NCBI RefSeq assembly: GCF_040958095.1
Contig: NC_091175.1
Span: 21,598,003 to 21,662,002, forward strand
Direction: 5' to 3'
Source of the DNA: Procambarus clarkii
Lineage: Eukaryota > Arthropoda > Malacostraca > Decapoda > Cambaridae
Length of the DNA stretch: 64,000 nucleotides
The position numbers and the translations under genes were made by a program. Every line of letters begins with the position of its first letter. The first letter of the stretch is position 1. The notes below the pieces were generated by a model. The model did no database searches. It was not told the DNA's origin and saw only the letters and a list, made by a program, of their open reading frames with translations. This document shows, one piece after another, positions 1-12,000 of this stretch.

Positions 1-130
1 AACAAAACTCTCCAAATAATAAATCCCTGGCAAATGGGGGGATCTTTGACAAGCCGCCGGCTTCCTGTCCTTTTCCCTTTTTGAGGGCACTAGTATTAGC
101 CCTCAAGTAAATTCAGGTAAATAATTTGAC

Positions 131-379
131 AAACGTCATACACTGGTCGGTTAACGTACCACCCCATATAGGCATACAATTATGACGTCATAGTGACGTC
201 ATATACTGGTCGGTTAACGTATAATGAACCCATATTTGTACATAACACAACTATGACGTCTAGTGAAGCCACACATTGGACGTTTACAATATAATTCACA
301 ATATAATCAACTAATGTACAATTAAATTAAATGAATTATTATTATTATTAAATATACTTATGACGTCATAGTGACGTCA
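131..379. repeat. Degenerate tandem repeat with CRE palindromes (TGACGTCA)
   Basis: TATGACGTCATAGTGACGTCA occurs at 181-201 and 359-379, with a decayed form at 252-270. The flanking phrase ACTGGTCGGTTAACGT occurs at 142-157 and 205-220. Each full unit holds two TGACGTCA palindromes 11 bp apart, the consensus for CREB/ATF-type bZIP binding. Whether this is a regulatory block or a repeat relic cannot be told from sequence. Confidence 0.5.
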
Positions 380-380
380 C

Positions 381-880
381 GTACCTTGTGTTTACCATAT
401 ATATAAAATAACACATAATCTCTTATTTTGGTTAGGTTAGGACAGGATGGGTTAGATTGGGGATGGTTTTGTTTAGTTTACTTAAATAGCAATGGCGTAT
501 ATTGGCGAAAATTTGATGAGGTCTTAGAACCGATTCCTTTCCCAAACTTTTTTATTTATTAATTTAAGATTTGGCTGAAATAATGTGTGCAGGCCTAATA
601 GTTTTATAAAAAAAATTATTCACTAAAACCTTTCGGGATGAAGTCGTTAAATTATGAAATATGCGTATGTAATATTATATATAAAATGTAATTGTTCTTG
701 CAGTTCGCTTTTCTATTGTCACTTGACACCATATTTACGCCCTGTTCATACACCTTTTAAAAATATTAATTCTTATTAGTTTAATGTATAAATAATGTAA
801 TTGCTTCCAAATTATATAACATAAATGTAATATTAATTAAAATACAGAAATCGTTGTTAAGCATTAGTTTTCGTGAGAAA
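381..880. other. AT-rich upstream sequence, nothing recognised
   Basis: AT-rich, with GTTAGGTTAGGACAGG-like repeats near 430 and no coding or repeat signature that I can name. Confidence 0.4.
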
Positions 881-1060
881 ATAATAGGTTGGGAAAGAGA
901 TGTGATAGGTGTAGTGGCGGCGGCTGGACCAATGGGGTGCCGGGAGGCTCTGGGGATTGGTTTTAAAAACAAGAGAAAGAGCGTCAGAGGATTAGCATCT
1001 GAGAAGTCTCTGTGTGGCCTCACATGGTCGCCTGTTGTCTTAGTTCTCGTCTGGTAGGCA
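880..1060 (+). promoter_or_regulatory. Candidate PRC1 promoter and non-coding first exon
   Basis: This GC-richer island is about 1.9 kb upstream of the first coding exon. It has a CCAAT box (929-933), an inverted CCAAT (ATTGG, 956-960) and TTTAAA (962-967) directly after. Tandem CCAAT boxes followed by a CHR-type hexamer are the known layout of G2/M genes controlled by NF-Y and the DREAM/MuvB complex, and PRC1 is such a gene. A donor-like CTG/GTAGGC at about 1053 could end a non-coding exon spliced to 2945. The link is inference from position and motifs. Confidence 0.35.
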
Positions 1061-2800
1061 CCAAGGGTCGACCTCCTCCCTGCTCTGGATAAATCATAGG
1101 TGTCAAACAGCCAGTTTGATGACAAGGGTAGTGGAAGGCCTATGAGTGCTGGCTACGAATGAGTGAATTATTCTCAAAGGATTGCTTCTCTCCGTCATAC
1201 ACAGAAGGTAAGCTGGCTGGTCCTTACAGCCAAGCTGGCATATGTTCTCTGTTTATAATTACTTTATCAGGATTGTGGGTTTATTATGGTAATCAGCTAA
1301 CTAGCCTGGGCCTACAAGTCAATATTTCAGTGCAACAATAGCCTGGGCCTGTATCTAGATTCTATAGTGCAATATATAGCAAGTGTTTGAATGATCCCTG
1401 AATTTAAATATGTAAAAGCTACACAGCTAGCTCTAGCACTCTTAGGTTGGGTTATCTGGCATTAATGACTATATCATCTTGCACACAAGGTTGTACTGTA
1501 CGTATAATTATTGATAAATGTGCACAGTATTACTATTTACTATTGTTTACTATTTTGTACTGTACAAAAATGCAGTACAGTGCTATATATATTACTGTAC
1601 TGTGACATTACCCTTTATAGGGCACATTTATCCCCATAGGGCACACTGCAGTGCCCAGTGGGTTTGTATCAAATGTATTTGTATTGCTTAAAGATTGTTA
1701 CTTTACCATTATTTGTTTAAATTGGTAGAAATAGAATCTCATGGAGTCATACAAGAAAAATGTAAAAAAAATACCACAGTTTAAATGGTTTTCTTTAATA
1801 TACAATATTTGGATTTAAAGGCAGTTTTGTTAATGCATGCAGATTAGGTGTTACTGTACTCGTAGTAATGAGGACCATCGTAAGTATATTGATGTAAAAG
1901 TCAATTAGAAGTAGAAATTGGTACTATTGAATATGGACAAACTGGAAAAGTTTGTATTAATGCTGAAAAGAAAAATGTTAAATGACACTTTTACATGTCA
2001 CTAAAAAAAAAAATTGTAAAAGAATACTTTGCAAAAAGTAAGGGGAGGGGGGGAGGGAGGAATGCAAGAACTTGCAAGTATGTCTTTTTGTGTTGTGTTC
2101 ACATTGGGAGATTACTGGGTGAAGGGGTTGTTGGGTCCATGGAGAGTGGTGAAGTAAATTTGCTAACGAACAAAACTAAGTAACTATTTGCGATCATGTT
2201 ATTGTGTTAAGAGGGTTTACAGTACAATACTGTATATGGTTTGTTGGTTCACTTTAGTTTACACAATGTGTTGAATAACTATATTTACATAATTTACAAA
2301 AAATGGAGTACTGTATAAAGGCATATGATGTAATATGACTGCTATATTGCAAGTAAATTATTCCTGACATAGCTCAAAGAAAGTGCTTTGCAACCCACTC
2401 CTTTGTTGCTATTATTTCTGGTAATGTCTAGAAATAAATCAAACACCAGCGCCAAATGCCAAATCATGATTTGACGATACAGTAATTGCCTTGCTGGTGG
2501 TACGAGATAACCTCATTTGTAGTAAGCAATTACAAAATGTGGATTTTTTTTCATTGGGGTCCAAGTTAGCTCTATTACCCCCATACTGATGTACAGTATT
2601 ATAGCAAAATTTACATCATTTGTATAAAAACTGAGTGGTAACTAAAACATATGATACAGAGGACCACTTGGTTTGCATACCCCTCGGGGATGAGACCCGC
2701 CGGTTACCGTGTAAGTTCGTAAATGATAACTGCACTTTAGTGGTTGACTGCACATTTGTTGACTAAACCACAAGTTTAAATTTGCTGTTGAAGACATCTT
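1060..2800 (+). other. Likely 5' UTR intron, nothing coding seen
   Basis: If the promoter call is right, this is intron between a non-coding exon and 2945. It is AT-rich with many TACTGTA/TACAGTA words (1497, 1558, 1594 and others). Short open frames here show no homology. Confidence 0.4.
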
Positions 2801-2801
2801 C

Positions 2802-2860
2802 TGGTGTGTGGTTTAGTCTTCATATCTTCAGCCACGTTATTGTGACTCATCGTCTGTACA
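2802..2860. repeat. Copy of the GTGTGTGGTTT dispersed repeat
   Basis: The phrase 'tgtgtggtttagtcttcatat' followed by 'cacgttattgtgactcatcg' closely matches the sequence beside the long hairpin element at 23451-23505. It ends about 85 bp upstream of the exon 1 acceptor. Confidence 0.5.
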
Positions 2861-2952
2861 TGTGCTGTTATTTCATTGTATATTGATTATGCAGTTGATA
2901 CATATCTTTCATAGACTAATACTTACTGTCTGCTTTTATTATAGGTTCTATA

Positions 2953-3087
2953 ATGGAGGAATTTGAAAATGAAATTATAGATGAGCTGCGGCATATAAGT
3001 GCCGAGCTCAAAGAGATATGGAATGAAATTGGATTCGATGCCAAAAATTGCTCGGTGCGGCAGAATCGTACTAGAGAACTTGTTACG
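2953..3087 (+). CDS. PRC1: PRC1 coding exon 1
   Basis: Encodes residues 1-45 and contains the start codon eight bases after the acceptor at 2943-2944, so the exon probably begins at 2945 with the 5' UTR joined from upstream. The donor is GTAAGT at 3088. It carries the N-terminal helix (ELRHISAELKEIW) equivalent to the dimerisation region of PRC1 proteins. Confidence 0.9.
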
Positions 3088-6000
3088 GTAAGTAGGGCAA
3101 ACTATTCCAATGCATTGCAGTGTCCGAGTATATACAATTTCCATTCATCACTAGCCCTAGCCCTGTGTGAGGATTAAAAAAATATACAGTACCATATTCA
3201 AATTTTAATGGGGATTTTTGAATATTGATTGCTGGTTAAGAATAGCCTTCACTTTGCTGAGAAATAGACAAATATTAGAAATTAATACATAACATTATAT
3301 GGAAGATTGATGATGATTTTGGAAAAAAATTGGTGTTAGCAGTAGGGATTTATTGAGCATGCAATGATTGAAATGTGAAAGGTAGTGAGTACGTGAGGAT
3401 TAGGGGGGAGAGAGAGAGATGTACTGTATATACGAATAGAACGTTCATCGACTTGCTACAGTATATGAGATAATAATTTGTAATGGGTGGAATGAGTAAT
3501 TTTTTGCAAGTTATAATAAACTGTAGTTGACCCCCAAGACTACATTGTATTTAGCAGTGTGTATCATTTTAGAAATCAATTTGATATAAGGGCTCATTAC
3601 AGTACCATAAAGGCTTTATTACATGGCAAAGGAATGTAGAAATGAGTGAAGCTGTGGAGATTGGGTGTTAATTTGCCCATGTGCACAGTGTCTACTTGTA
3701 ATTTGCTTTGATATTACTACAGTACTATACATTTACTTAGTTTTATAGTAGTGTATACTCTTGCAAACTGCAGTTAGACATAAAATTAAAAGAGGAGTTT
3801 GTGTGTACATTCACATAAATTAGCAATCCCTCTAAATGTATATGAAGAATAGAATGCAGTGCAGTACTCAAAATCTATCGATTTAATTTGTACGTCTAGA
3901 CTTGTTTTTGATAAAGATGTATATAATTGACAAAATAAGGAATGGAGGGGCAGGGGCAGAAATGGCAATAGGACTAGGATATGATAGTAATTTGTTAAAG
4001 AAATGCAGTATTGATTGATAGTGAATGGTAATGTTGATAATCAATGTCGGAAATAATTCCTGGCTTATGATTTTCAGAATCTTCTGAAGGATGTGTTGGT
4101 CGGTGAAACTTCATTAAGGAATCAACTTGCCAAAAGTATTGAAGACAATGGCAAAGAATTCTATCACCTAAACAAGGTAATGTATAAATAATTTATTCTT
4201 TAGTTGTGGATTTATGAATGGTTTCCCTACCAAAAATTTACTTTGTATTGTCTTTAGTGATATGTTTGCTTTTTGAATGAGAACTTTAAATTGTTTTATA
4301 AAATAGCTTAGTTGACATTAAATTACATTTACCTCTTGTTAATTTTTCATACATGTCACATATTCTGTTTAAACATAATTGTTTGTAAATTACATAATGT
4401 AAATTAATACATGTAAATTATGTATGTGTAAATTACAGGCTTAAGATTATTTCTATTTCTTTTCTTATGAACAGGAGTTGGGCATTTGTCTTCCTGACCC
4501 AGATGATACATTGAAGCTATATGATCTAGAACGCTGCCTTCGACATAAAGTAGCCGAGCTACGCACAGAAGTCAACAAGCGACGTGACACACTCAGAGAC
4601 CTACGGGACAAAGAGAAGGTAGGAATAGTTACTTTCTGCACAGACATTCTTTTCAGGCATTTGTACATAGTAATGCAAGAACAAGCACTGATGTGTATTT
4701 AAATATTCTTGCCTTGTGTTTACCTTGTATAGGTTCTGAGGATCTGTCTCCTGGTTGGTGGTCTTATCAACCAGGTTGTTAGATGCAGCTGCTTGCAGTC
4801 TGACATGCAGAACAAAGCCCAGTTGATCGGGTATCCTTTGGAGATGTCTTGCGTTCTCTTGAGCACCGTGAGAGAGATCGGCTAGTTGTGCCCGTTATGT
4901 TTAGAGGAAGTGTTGGAAGTCTTGGTACCTTAATATTGTCAGAATTTTCTGTGTACCTGTACCTGTTACATCCCTGCTTTTCAATGGGGCTATTTTGCAC
5001 TTTCTGCCAGACCTGGTTTCATAAGGAGTCATTTCAATTTGCAGATTTGAAGTCAGTCCCGTAAAAAACAATTTCCATTTTGGCAATATTAATCTTGTCT
5101 GCACTCTTGATAATACAAATGGGAAATTTCTCGAAGGAATAATTTAAAATTTTCACTAAATTGCTTTCCTTTTTACAAAAAGACAGATTTCTGATCCCCA
5201 GGCTACATTTTGCCTCTTTAAGAGTGGCAGATTCTGGTCTTGGTCCTTGGCAAATGCTCATGATTTGCAAAGACCTTGTTTGCTTCCAGGGTTGTATTTT
5301 AGGGGGCTACGAAGTGACTACCGAATTTCATTTTATTTAATACTTAATTTCCTGCCTTACTTTGAACCTTGTTGTTTTAATCAGTTTGATGTTTTAATGC
5401 AAGTTCTGTATTTGTGTGTGCATTTTAAAAACAGGCCAGCTAAATCAGTTAGTGACCTTACTGCTAAGGCCTGTATTTCACTCAGATTAACCGATGCTCT
5501 AAATTATTTGTTAGAGGGCCTAATTAGATACACATCCACATTTTGAGTGTACTGTACAGTAAGAACTTGTGCTTAGTTTGCCACGTAACTTATGGGTATA
5601 ACACAGAAAAGGCTGTCCAGCCTGTGTGTTCCTGAATGTAAACGTTCTGAGCTTCCCCGGGCTCAGCAATGCAAAAAATGTTTACAATCATTTAATGTTT
5701 TCCAAGTTATTTGTTAGATTATAACTGGTGTGAAAATATTTGCAAATGAATTCTCTAGAGAATAGATGCAAGAACAAAAGCATATAATATTTATAATTGA
5801 TTATGCATAAGGAGATGAATATACGTATGTTAATGAAGAGCAATTTGAGGACACATTTTAACCCTTAAACTGCGCAACGCGCCTGCAGGCTCACGTCTGG
5901 TTTGCGCAACGCGCCTCCGGGTATTTGTATTTTTCACGTTCCATTCAAAACTCCCGCGGCTACATGGGGTTCACATCAGCTTCCTCAGGGCTCTTGTAAA

Positions 6001-9000
6001 CAGACGCCATCTTAAAAAAAAATCGTGGTCCACATTCCCGGGTGTGGGAGCCTCAGTAGTGTGTGAGCAACCAAGGCTGGCACTCGCAGCATGAGCGCAC
6101 AGCACTGCTGTTCAGCATGTGACCACAGCATCGCCTAATAATGTCAAAATATATATATAACTTGTATTATTTAGCTATGATAGTGTTATATTAGAGCCTG
6201 AGTGTGATAATGACTGGGTACAATGTTCAAATATCAGTGATTCAATGCTGTTCACGATGTTCACAGCGCTAGCCACAGCACCACAGCATTATTTCGTTCA
6301 TCTAGGAATCTTCAAATGATTTCTTAGGTTCCTTTTCAAAATAAACGTGTGGTCAATTATTCATTTACAGGAATTAGTGACCAGGATTGTGATAATAGCA
6401 GGAATGTGGTTATAATTAGCGTTGTGCGTAGTATTGTGGAAGGAGGAATTTTGATGAGGGAGGGAGGGCGAGAATTGAGGAAGCCTCATTGTGTGTGTGG
6501 CTGCCACTCTTGTTTTGCTCACCATACTAGCTTAGTGGTTCGCTATGGGCAACACATATGTACATGGGTATATATAGTGTGTGTATATAGTGTAAGAACA
6601 GCAACAGGAGAATGTTGAGAGGAGCTATTTTGGTGAGGGAGGTGACGTAATCGTAGCGTCGTCTGCTGTGTGATTTTTCATGCAGTGTATGGTGGCCACT
6701 GTACTGTTTGGACACAATACCGGCTTACTTACATAGTTCTGGTAAATAAAACATGTAGATAGGTATATAGAACATGTGTAATAAGAACTATAACAATATG
6801 GTGGGAGGAGCAATGTTGGCGAGTAAGATGTTGGAGTGAGGGAGACAGGCTGGGTGTGGCTGCTCTCACTCGAGGTGTTCTGAATGTGTTGATGGCCAAA
6901 TGCTCTTGTTGGCCCATACGAGGCAGCTGCTATTGGCCCATACGAGGCAGCTGCTGTTGGCCCATACGAGGCAGCTGCTGTTGGCCCATACGAGGCAGCT
7001 GCTGTTGGCCCATACGAGGCAGCTGCTGTTGGCCGATACGAGGCAGCTGCTGTTGGCCCATACGCGGCAGCTGCTATTGGCCCATACGCGGCAGCTGCTA
7101 TTGGCCCATACGCGGCAGCTGCTATTGGCCCATACGCGGCAGCTGCTATTGGCCCATATGCGGCAGCTGCTATTGGCCCATACGGGGCAGCTGCTATTGG
7201 CCCATACGGGGCAGCTGCTCTTGGCCCATACGGGGCAGCTGCTCTTGGCCCATACGGGGCAGCTGCTCTTGGCCCATACGGGGCAGCTGCTATTGGCCCA
7301 TACGGGGCAGCTGCTGTTGGCCCATACGAGGCAGCTGCTGTTGGCCCATACGAGGCAGCTGCTGTTGGCCCATACGAGGCAGCTGCTGTTGGCCCATACG
7401 AGGCAGCTGCTGTTGGCCCATACAAGGCAGCTGCTGTTGGCCCATACGAGGCAGCTGCTGTTGGCCCATACGAGGCAGCTGCTGTTGGCCCATACGAGGC
7501 AGCTGCTGTTGGCCCATACGAAGCAGCTGCTACGCGGTGTTCTGAATGTGTTGATGGTGAATGTATATAGTGTGTAAGTAGATTGTATATATACACAAAT
7601 TAGCATGATACATAGTAAATATGTGCTGCATATGTGTACACAAGTTTCATGCACGTAACACAGTGTCTACGGACAGTACGGATGTTGTACTGCGATATTA
7701 TTGTGTATGTGTTCATTATACATTGGATTGGCACATAAAAACAATGAAAATGTATTTGGAAAGGTGCGCAAAAAATGAACGAAAATATATTCGCGGCAAC
7801 TCGCGCGCCCCACCGCCCCTGAGAGCTTATGGCACGGGCGCACGGGGAATGATGACGTCACGCCCCAACTTCCGGACCCCATAGCAGCCAAAGTAAGTAC
7901 AATTTCGCCTTTTTTTTTACATACCCATACTGAGGGAAGGGTTTTTGACACTTTAAAAAGAAAAAAGAATTTTTTCCAGAGAATTTATTTCCTGCGCACT
8001 GCGGGGGTGTCACATTTGGAGGCAACGCAGTTAAGGGGTTAATGTCATCAGAATGTGAAAGTGTTTATTAATAAACTGTGTTGTTCTGCAGATATCACTT
8101 GTGGTAGGAGTGAACTTGGTTTAATTTTATACTTTTGTTTTAGGAACTGTGTGACCGTCTCTCAGAAGAACCTTGCATTATTCCCAAGAAACCCATACCA
8201 TCCAAGGAGGATATGGAGGAAGTGGAAAGGAGAATTCGTACTCTAGAGCAGGAGAAGGTATGTTTTCAACTTTGATGAAGTTAATATGTGCATTATTATG
8301 AGGCTATAATTGTAAACACTATTGCAATAAAAGGTGGTTTGATACTTGGTATCTAGCAGCCCTTTTGGCAATATCCCCAGCTTTGGGCAAAATAATGGCA
8401 ATCAGTTTTGGGATAGTCTTATGAAGAAGCAATGAGAATTCATTTATTTAGTAGGGTTCTTCCAGTTAAACCAGCTATTAGCCTTTACCATCTCCTTCAG
8501 GGTGTTTTTGGGGAGAATTTGATATTGGAGAAAAGTAGGTTTTTAAATTAATAATTTATAACTTTCAAACAAATTTTGAATCTGTTGCTACTTTCTTATG
8601 CCAACGTTTTCTCATAATTTAATTATTCAAATCTGATATTTTTTGCTGGCAACTACAGTAGTGTATTGTAAGGATCTTTTGGCAACCAGGGACATTTGAT
8701 TCCTGGAATTGCTAAAAGGTAGGGTGTTGTAATTTTTTTTCCAAAACTTCACTTAAAACAAATTGGGTTTGATGTGATATTCCAGTTTGTGATATTTATT
8801 TTTATTAATGGTTTTAACGAGTACATATTTGCTCTTTAACAGTATTTGTTAAACAGAGCACAAAGACTGATAGCAAAGTAGAGAAGCGCCAAGAGGAGAC
8901 TTTGACCAAATAAAGCCTACAGGACTCGTCTTGGTGTTTCCCTACGTAGTATATTTGTGATGGATGTGGTAAATGCTCATTTCTAAACACTTTCATTGTT

Positions 9001-12000
9001 TAATTTATAAAGTATAAATGTGCCTGGAAAGTGGCTGAAGAAATAATTAGAAAGCATTTTATTGAGTGAATTAAATGGGTGGGACTTTGGCAGGTCTCCC
9101 TTTTTTCTATTACATTTTATTTGACATTAATGTATGCATGTGCCAAAATTTTCCTCTTCACGTATATTTATTACATAAAACCTTAAATGGCTCCAGTTGC
9201 TATTTGATATTACTTCTGTGCTTGAATCGGCATTGGTTTTTTTAATTTTTATGTAGTGTTTGTCAGGTGTAGCTTGATGTAGGACTTTCAATTAAGAGCT
9301 TTTTTAAAGGTTAACAATGCTGTATACAGTCTGAAATATGAGCATCACGCATGAGTGATGCTCATTTACGTGTTGTATACATAATGCACAGGATACATAG
9401 TGATATCTTGGCCTTCATGTTTCATGCATCATTTACAAAGACTAGTTATTTTATTTTAAATTTTTCAGACTAATCGGGAAAAGACCTTTAAACGTCTTAA
9501 GCGCAACTTGTCGAGTCTTTTGGAACAGCTTGAACTAAAACCCAGTTATCCTTTTGAGCACAGCATCCTCTCTGACATAGAAGGTTTATTCATTCTTTCT
9601 TGTGAAAATCTTCAAAAGCTGAAACAACTGAATGAAGATTATGACCAAAAGGTGAGATAAATGTTAACTATAATATACAGTACATCTTGATGTATAGTTT
9701 GATAGTGCAAGAATCTCTCGTGCTAGATGTAAGATCTGTCACTTGGTTCTACAAATGCCCAACAATGAGTATGCAGACACCTTTCAAGCTGAAGTTTTTG
9801 TTCATATGCTTCATATTTAGGTATTCTCAGTATATATAACTTAGAGGGTATATCACATTTATTTTAATTCCTTTACTTTGTGTGATTAGTTGCAATAATA
9901 AAATGGCACACTTTTTGCTATTCATTAATTGTATAGACTATATAATTATATATATAGTAGTAATAGTTGGTGATAACTACCCAACAGAAATTAGCTAGTT
10001 TGTTTAAATGATTATAAGTTTTTCTTAGTCTGATTATTTTAAGATTATAATGACTGATATTTTATTAGGTGAAGGAAAATGAGTGTGCGTGTCTGCAGCT
10101 TCATGAACAGATAAGACTCCTATATGACCGCCTAGAAGTTGACCCGGTTGAGCGAGATAACTTCTTTGCTTCCATAAACAGCCCCACTCCTTCAGTATTG
10201 ACAACGGTAATTGATGCTTAGTAAAGTCTTTGGAAATGGTATATGGAATAGTTGGGTATTTTTCAATCATTATACAGTATAATTTACAAATCTAAAAATG
10301 TTTTATGTGGGTATTCAATACATATATGTTGGGTTTTGTGTAAATTTTATAATGTTCTCTCCCTCAATAGTGCCTTTTCACTGCCATTTCATACTTGGTG
10401 GTGAATTTAAATGTTTGATAAAAATTGCACTGAAATACTGCATAGAGATATCAGAAAGGGACCTATAAATGGCTTTGATAATTTTGATAGGGCGAAAGTA
10501 TGATGTTAAATATAGGATCGAGCTTTTATAAAAGTAGAAGAGCGTGTGCAAGAATTGGGAACTAGTAGCCTAGTTTGAGGCAAATGAGTTGTTGTAAATT
10601 TAGCACATAATGGTAAATAGTAATAAAATAAGTGCAATACAGTATATCAAACTTGGTGCAAGTAGATGATGGTCCTTTTGGCAGAGTAGCAAGAAATTTG
10701 TTTAGAATTGATGAAACATTGTTGTGTGTAGAGTTGAATGCAAATGTTTGAAAAGTGACTTACTAATCGTAGAGGAGGGAGAAATTTGTGTGAAATCTGC
10801 TTCTATGGAAAAGTGTTGGTATCTGTCTAGTTGTAATAACCTTGATTTATGAAGGAAGAATTTGTACATATGAAAGAGCTGAAAGAGTCTGATGATAGTC
10901 TTGAAGGGGGAAAATAAGATATGGCTCCAGGAATCTAGTGTTTATAACTATGGGGGCTGTCCAGAAGTGGACAAGACGTGTTATCCCACAGCCACCAAAA
11001 ACGCATTATGCAGTACAATACTGTATTTAAAATACACTAACTTCTTGGATATTTTTTTTTTTTTTCTGTAGTACATTACAATTCGGGTTAAAAATAATTT
11101 AAACCATAGACAACATTATAGTAAAGCACAGTACAGAATGACTATTTTATAAAGGGTAATTACCACGGGTTCAGGTGGTCACCCTCGTACAATCTTGGAA
11201 TGATTAGGCGAGTGATGGTTTTAATTCAGTAAAGTTGGGGCTTCAGCAGCCGAGTAATATTGAGACACTGGGGCTCCAGGATTTACTAGGCTTATGCTTC
11301 TTTCGCCCATCACTATTTTGTTGGGTAGCTGCTGACCTTGTCATTGCGTACCTGTTGGGACGCCTCGTCGTCTGCTCGGTTATCACTTGTACTGATTTGG
11401 GTTGATCTTGCTTGTACTGCATTCGTTACTCTCAAATGATATACTTGATATATATTGCCCTAGGGATTCATTTCTTGATGGCCCTATGTTTACTAAACTT
11501 TTTTCTTTGCAGCTTCAGCGAGAACTGGAGCGTCTGGAGGAGCTTAAACGCCAAAATATGTCTAGATTCATTAACCAATTAAGACGTGAATTGGAAATTT
11601 TGTGGGAGAAATGCCACATTTGTGAAAGGGAGAGAAATTCATTTCTACCATACTTTACAGGTAAATTTGTATTGTACTGTACTATCTTTTATAAAGGAAA
11701 AAAAAAGGACAGAAATTTATGAAAATATTGCACAATAATAGAAAGCATCTAGTATGTCAAATACCCTGCTGCTATGTTAGTCCAGTGAAACTGCATTTGT
11801 AGACCTCTCTGTGCATAGATGTTCCAGGTCATATTGCTTAGATAAGTAATGGCATTCTGAGCATTAGGCATTTGACTGAAGAAGATGGGTATAATAAAGG
11901 CCCCAGTAATTGACATCTTTTTCACATTAATGCAAAGTTTGTTTATATGAATGTTACACTATCATAATAGTTGTAAATGCATAATTTTTTAGCAGACATT

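Noticed and set aside
6904-7533. CRISPR array
   Set aside because: Repeats adjoin with no spacers and the context is eukaryotic introns.
6625-7654. Long open frames on both strands (up to 323 aa) with PTAAASYG, SSCLVWAN, LLLAHTRQ or WPIRGSCC repeats
   Set aside because: They are translations of the 24-bp minisatellite in different frames; a period divisible by three without stops makes them inevitable. No flanking domain or start context supports a gene.
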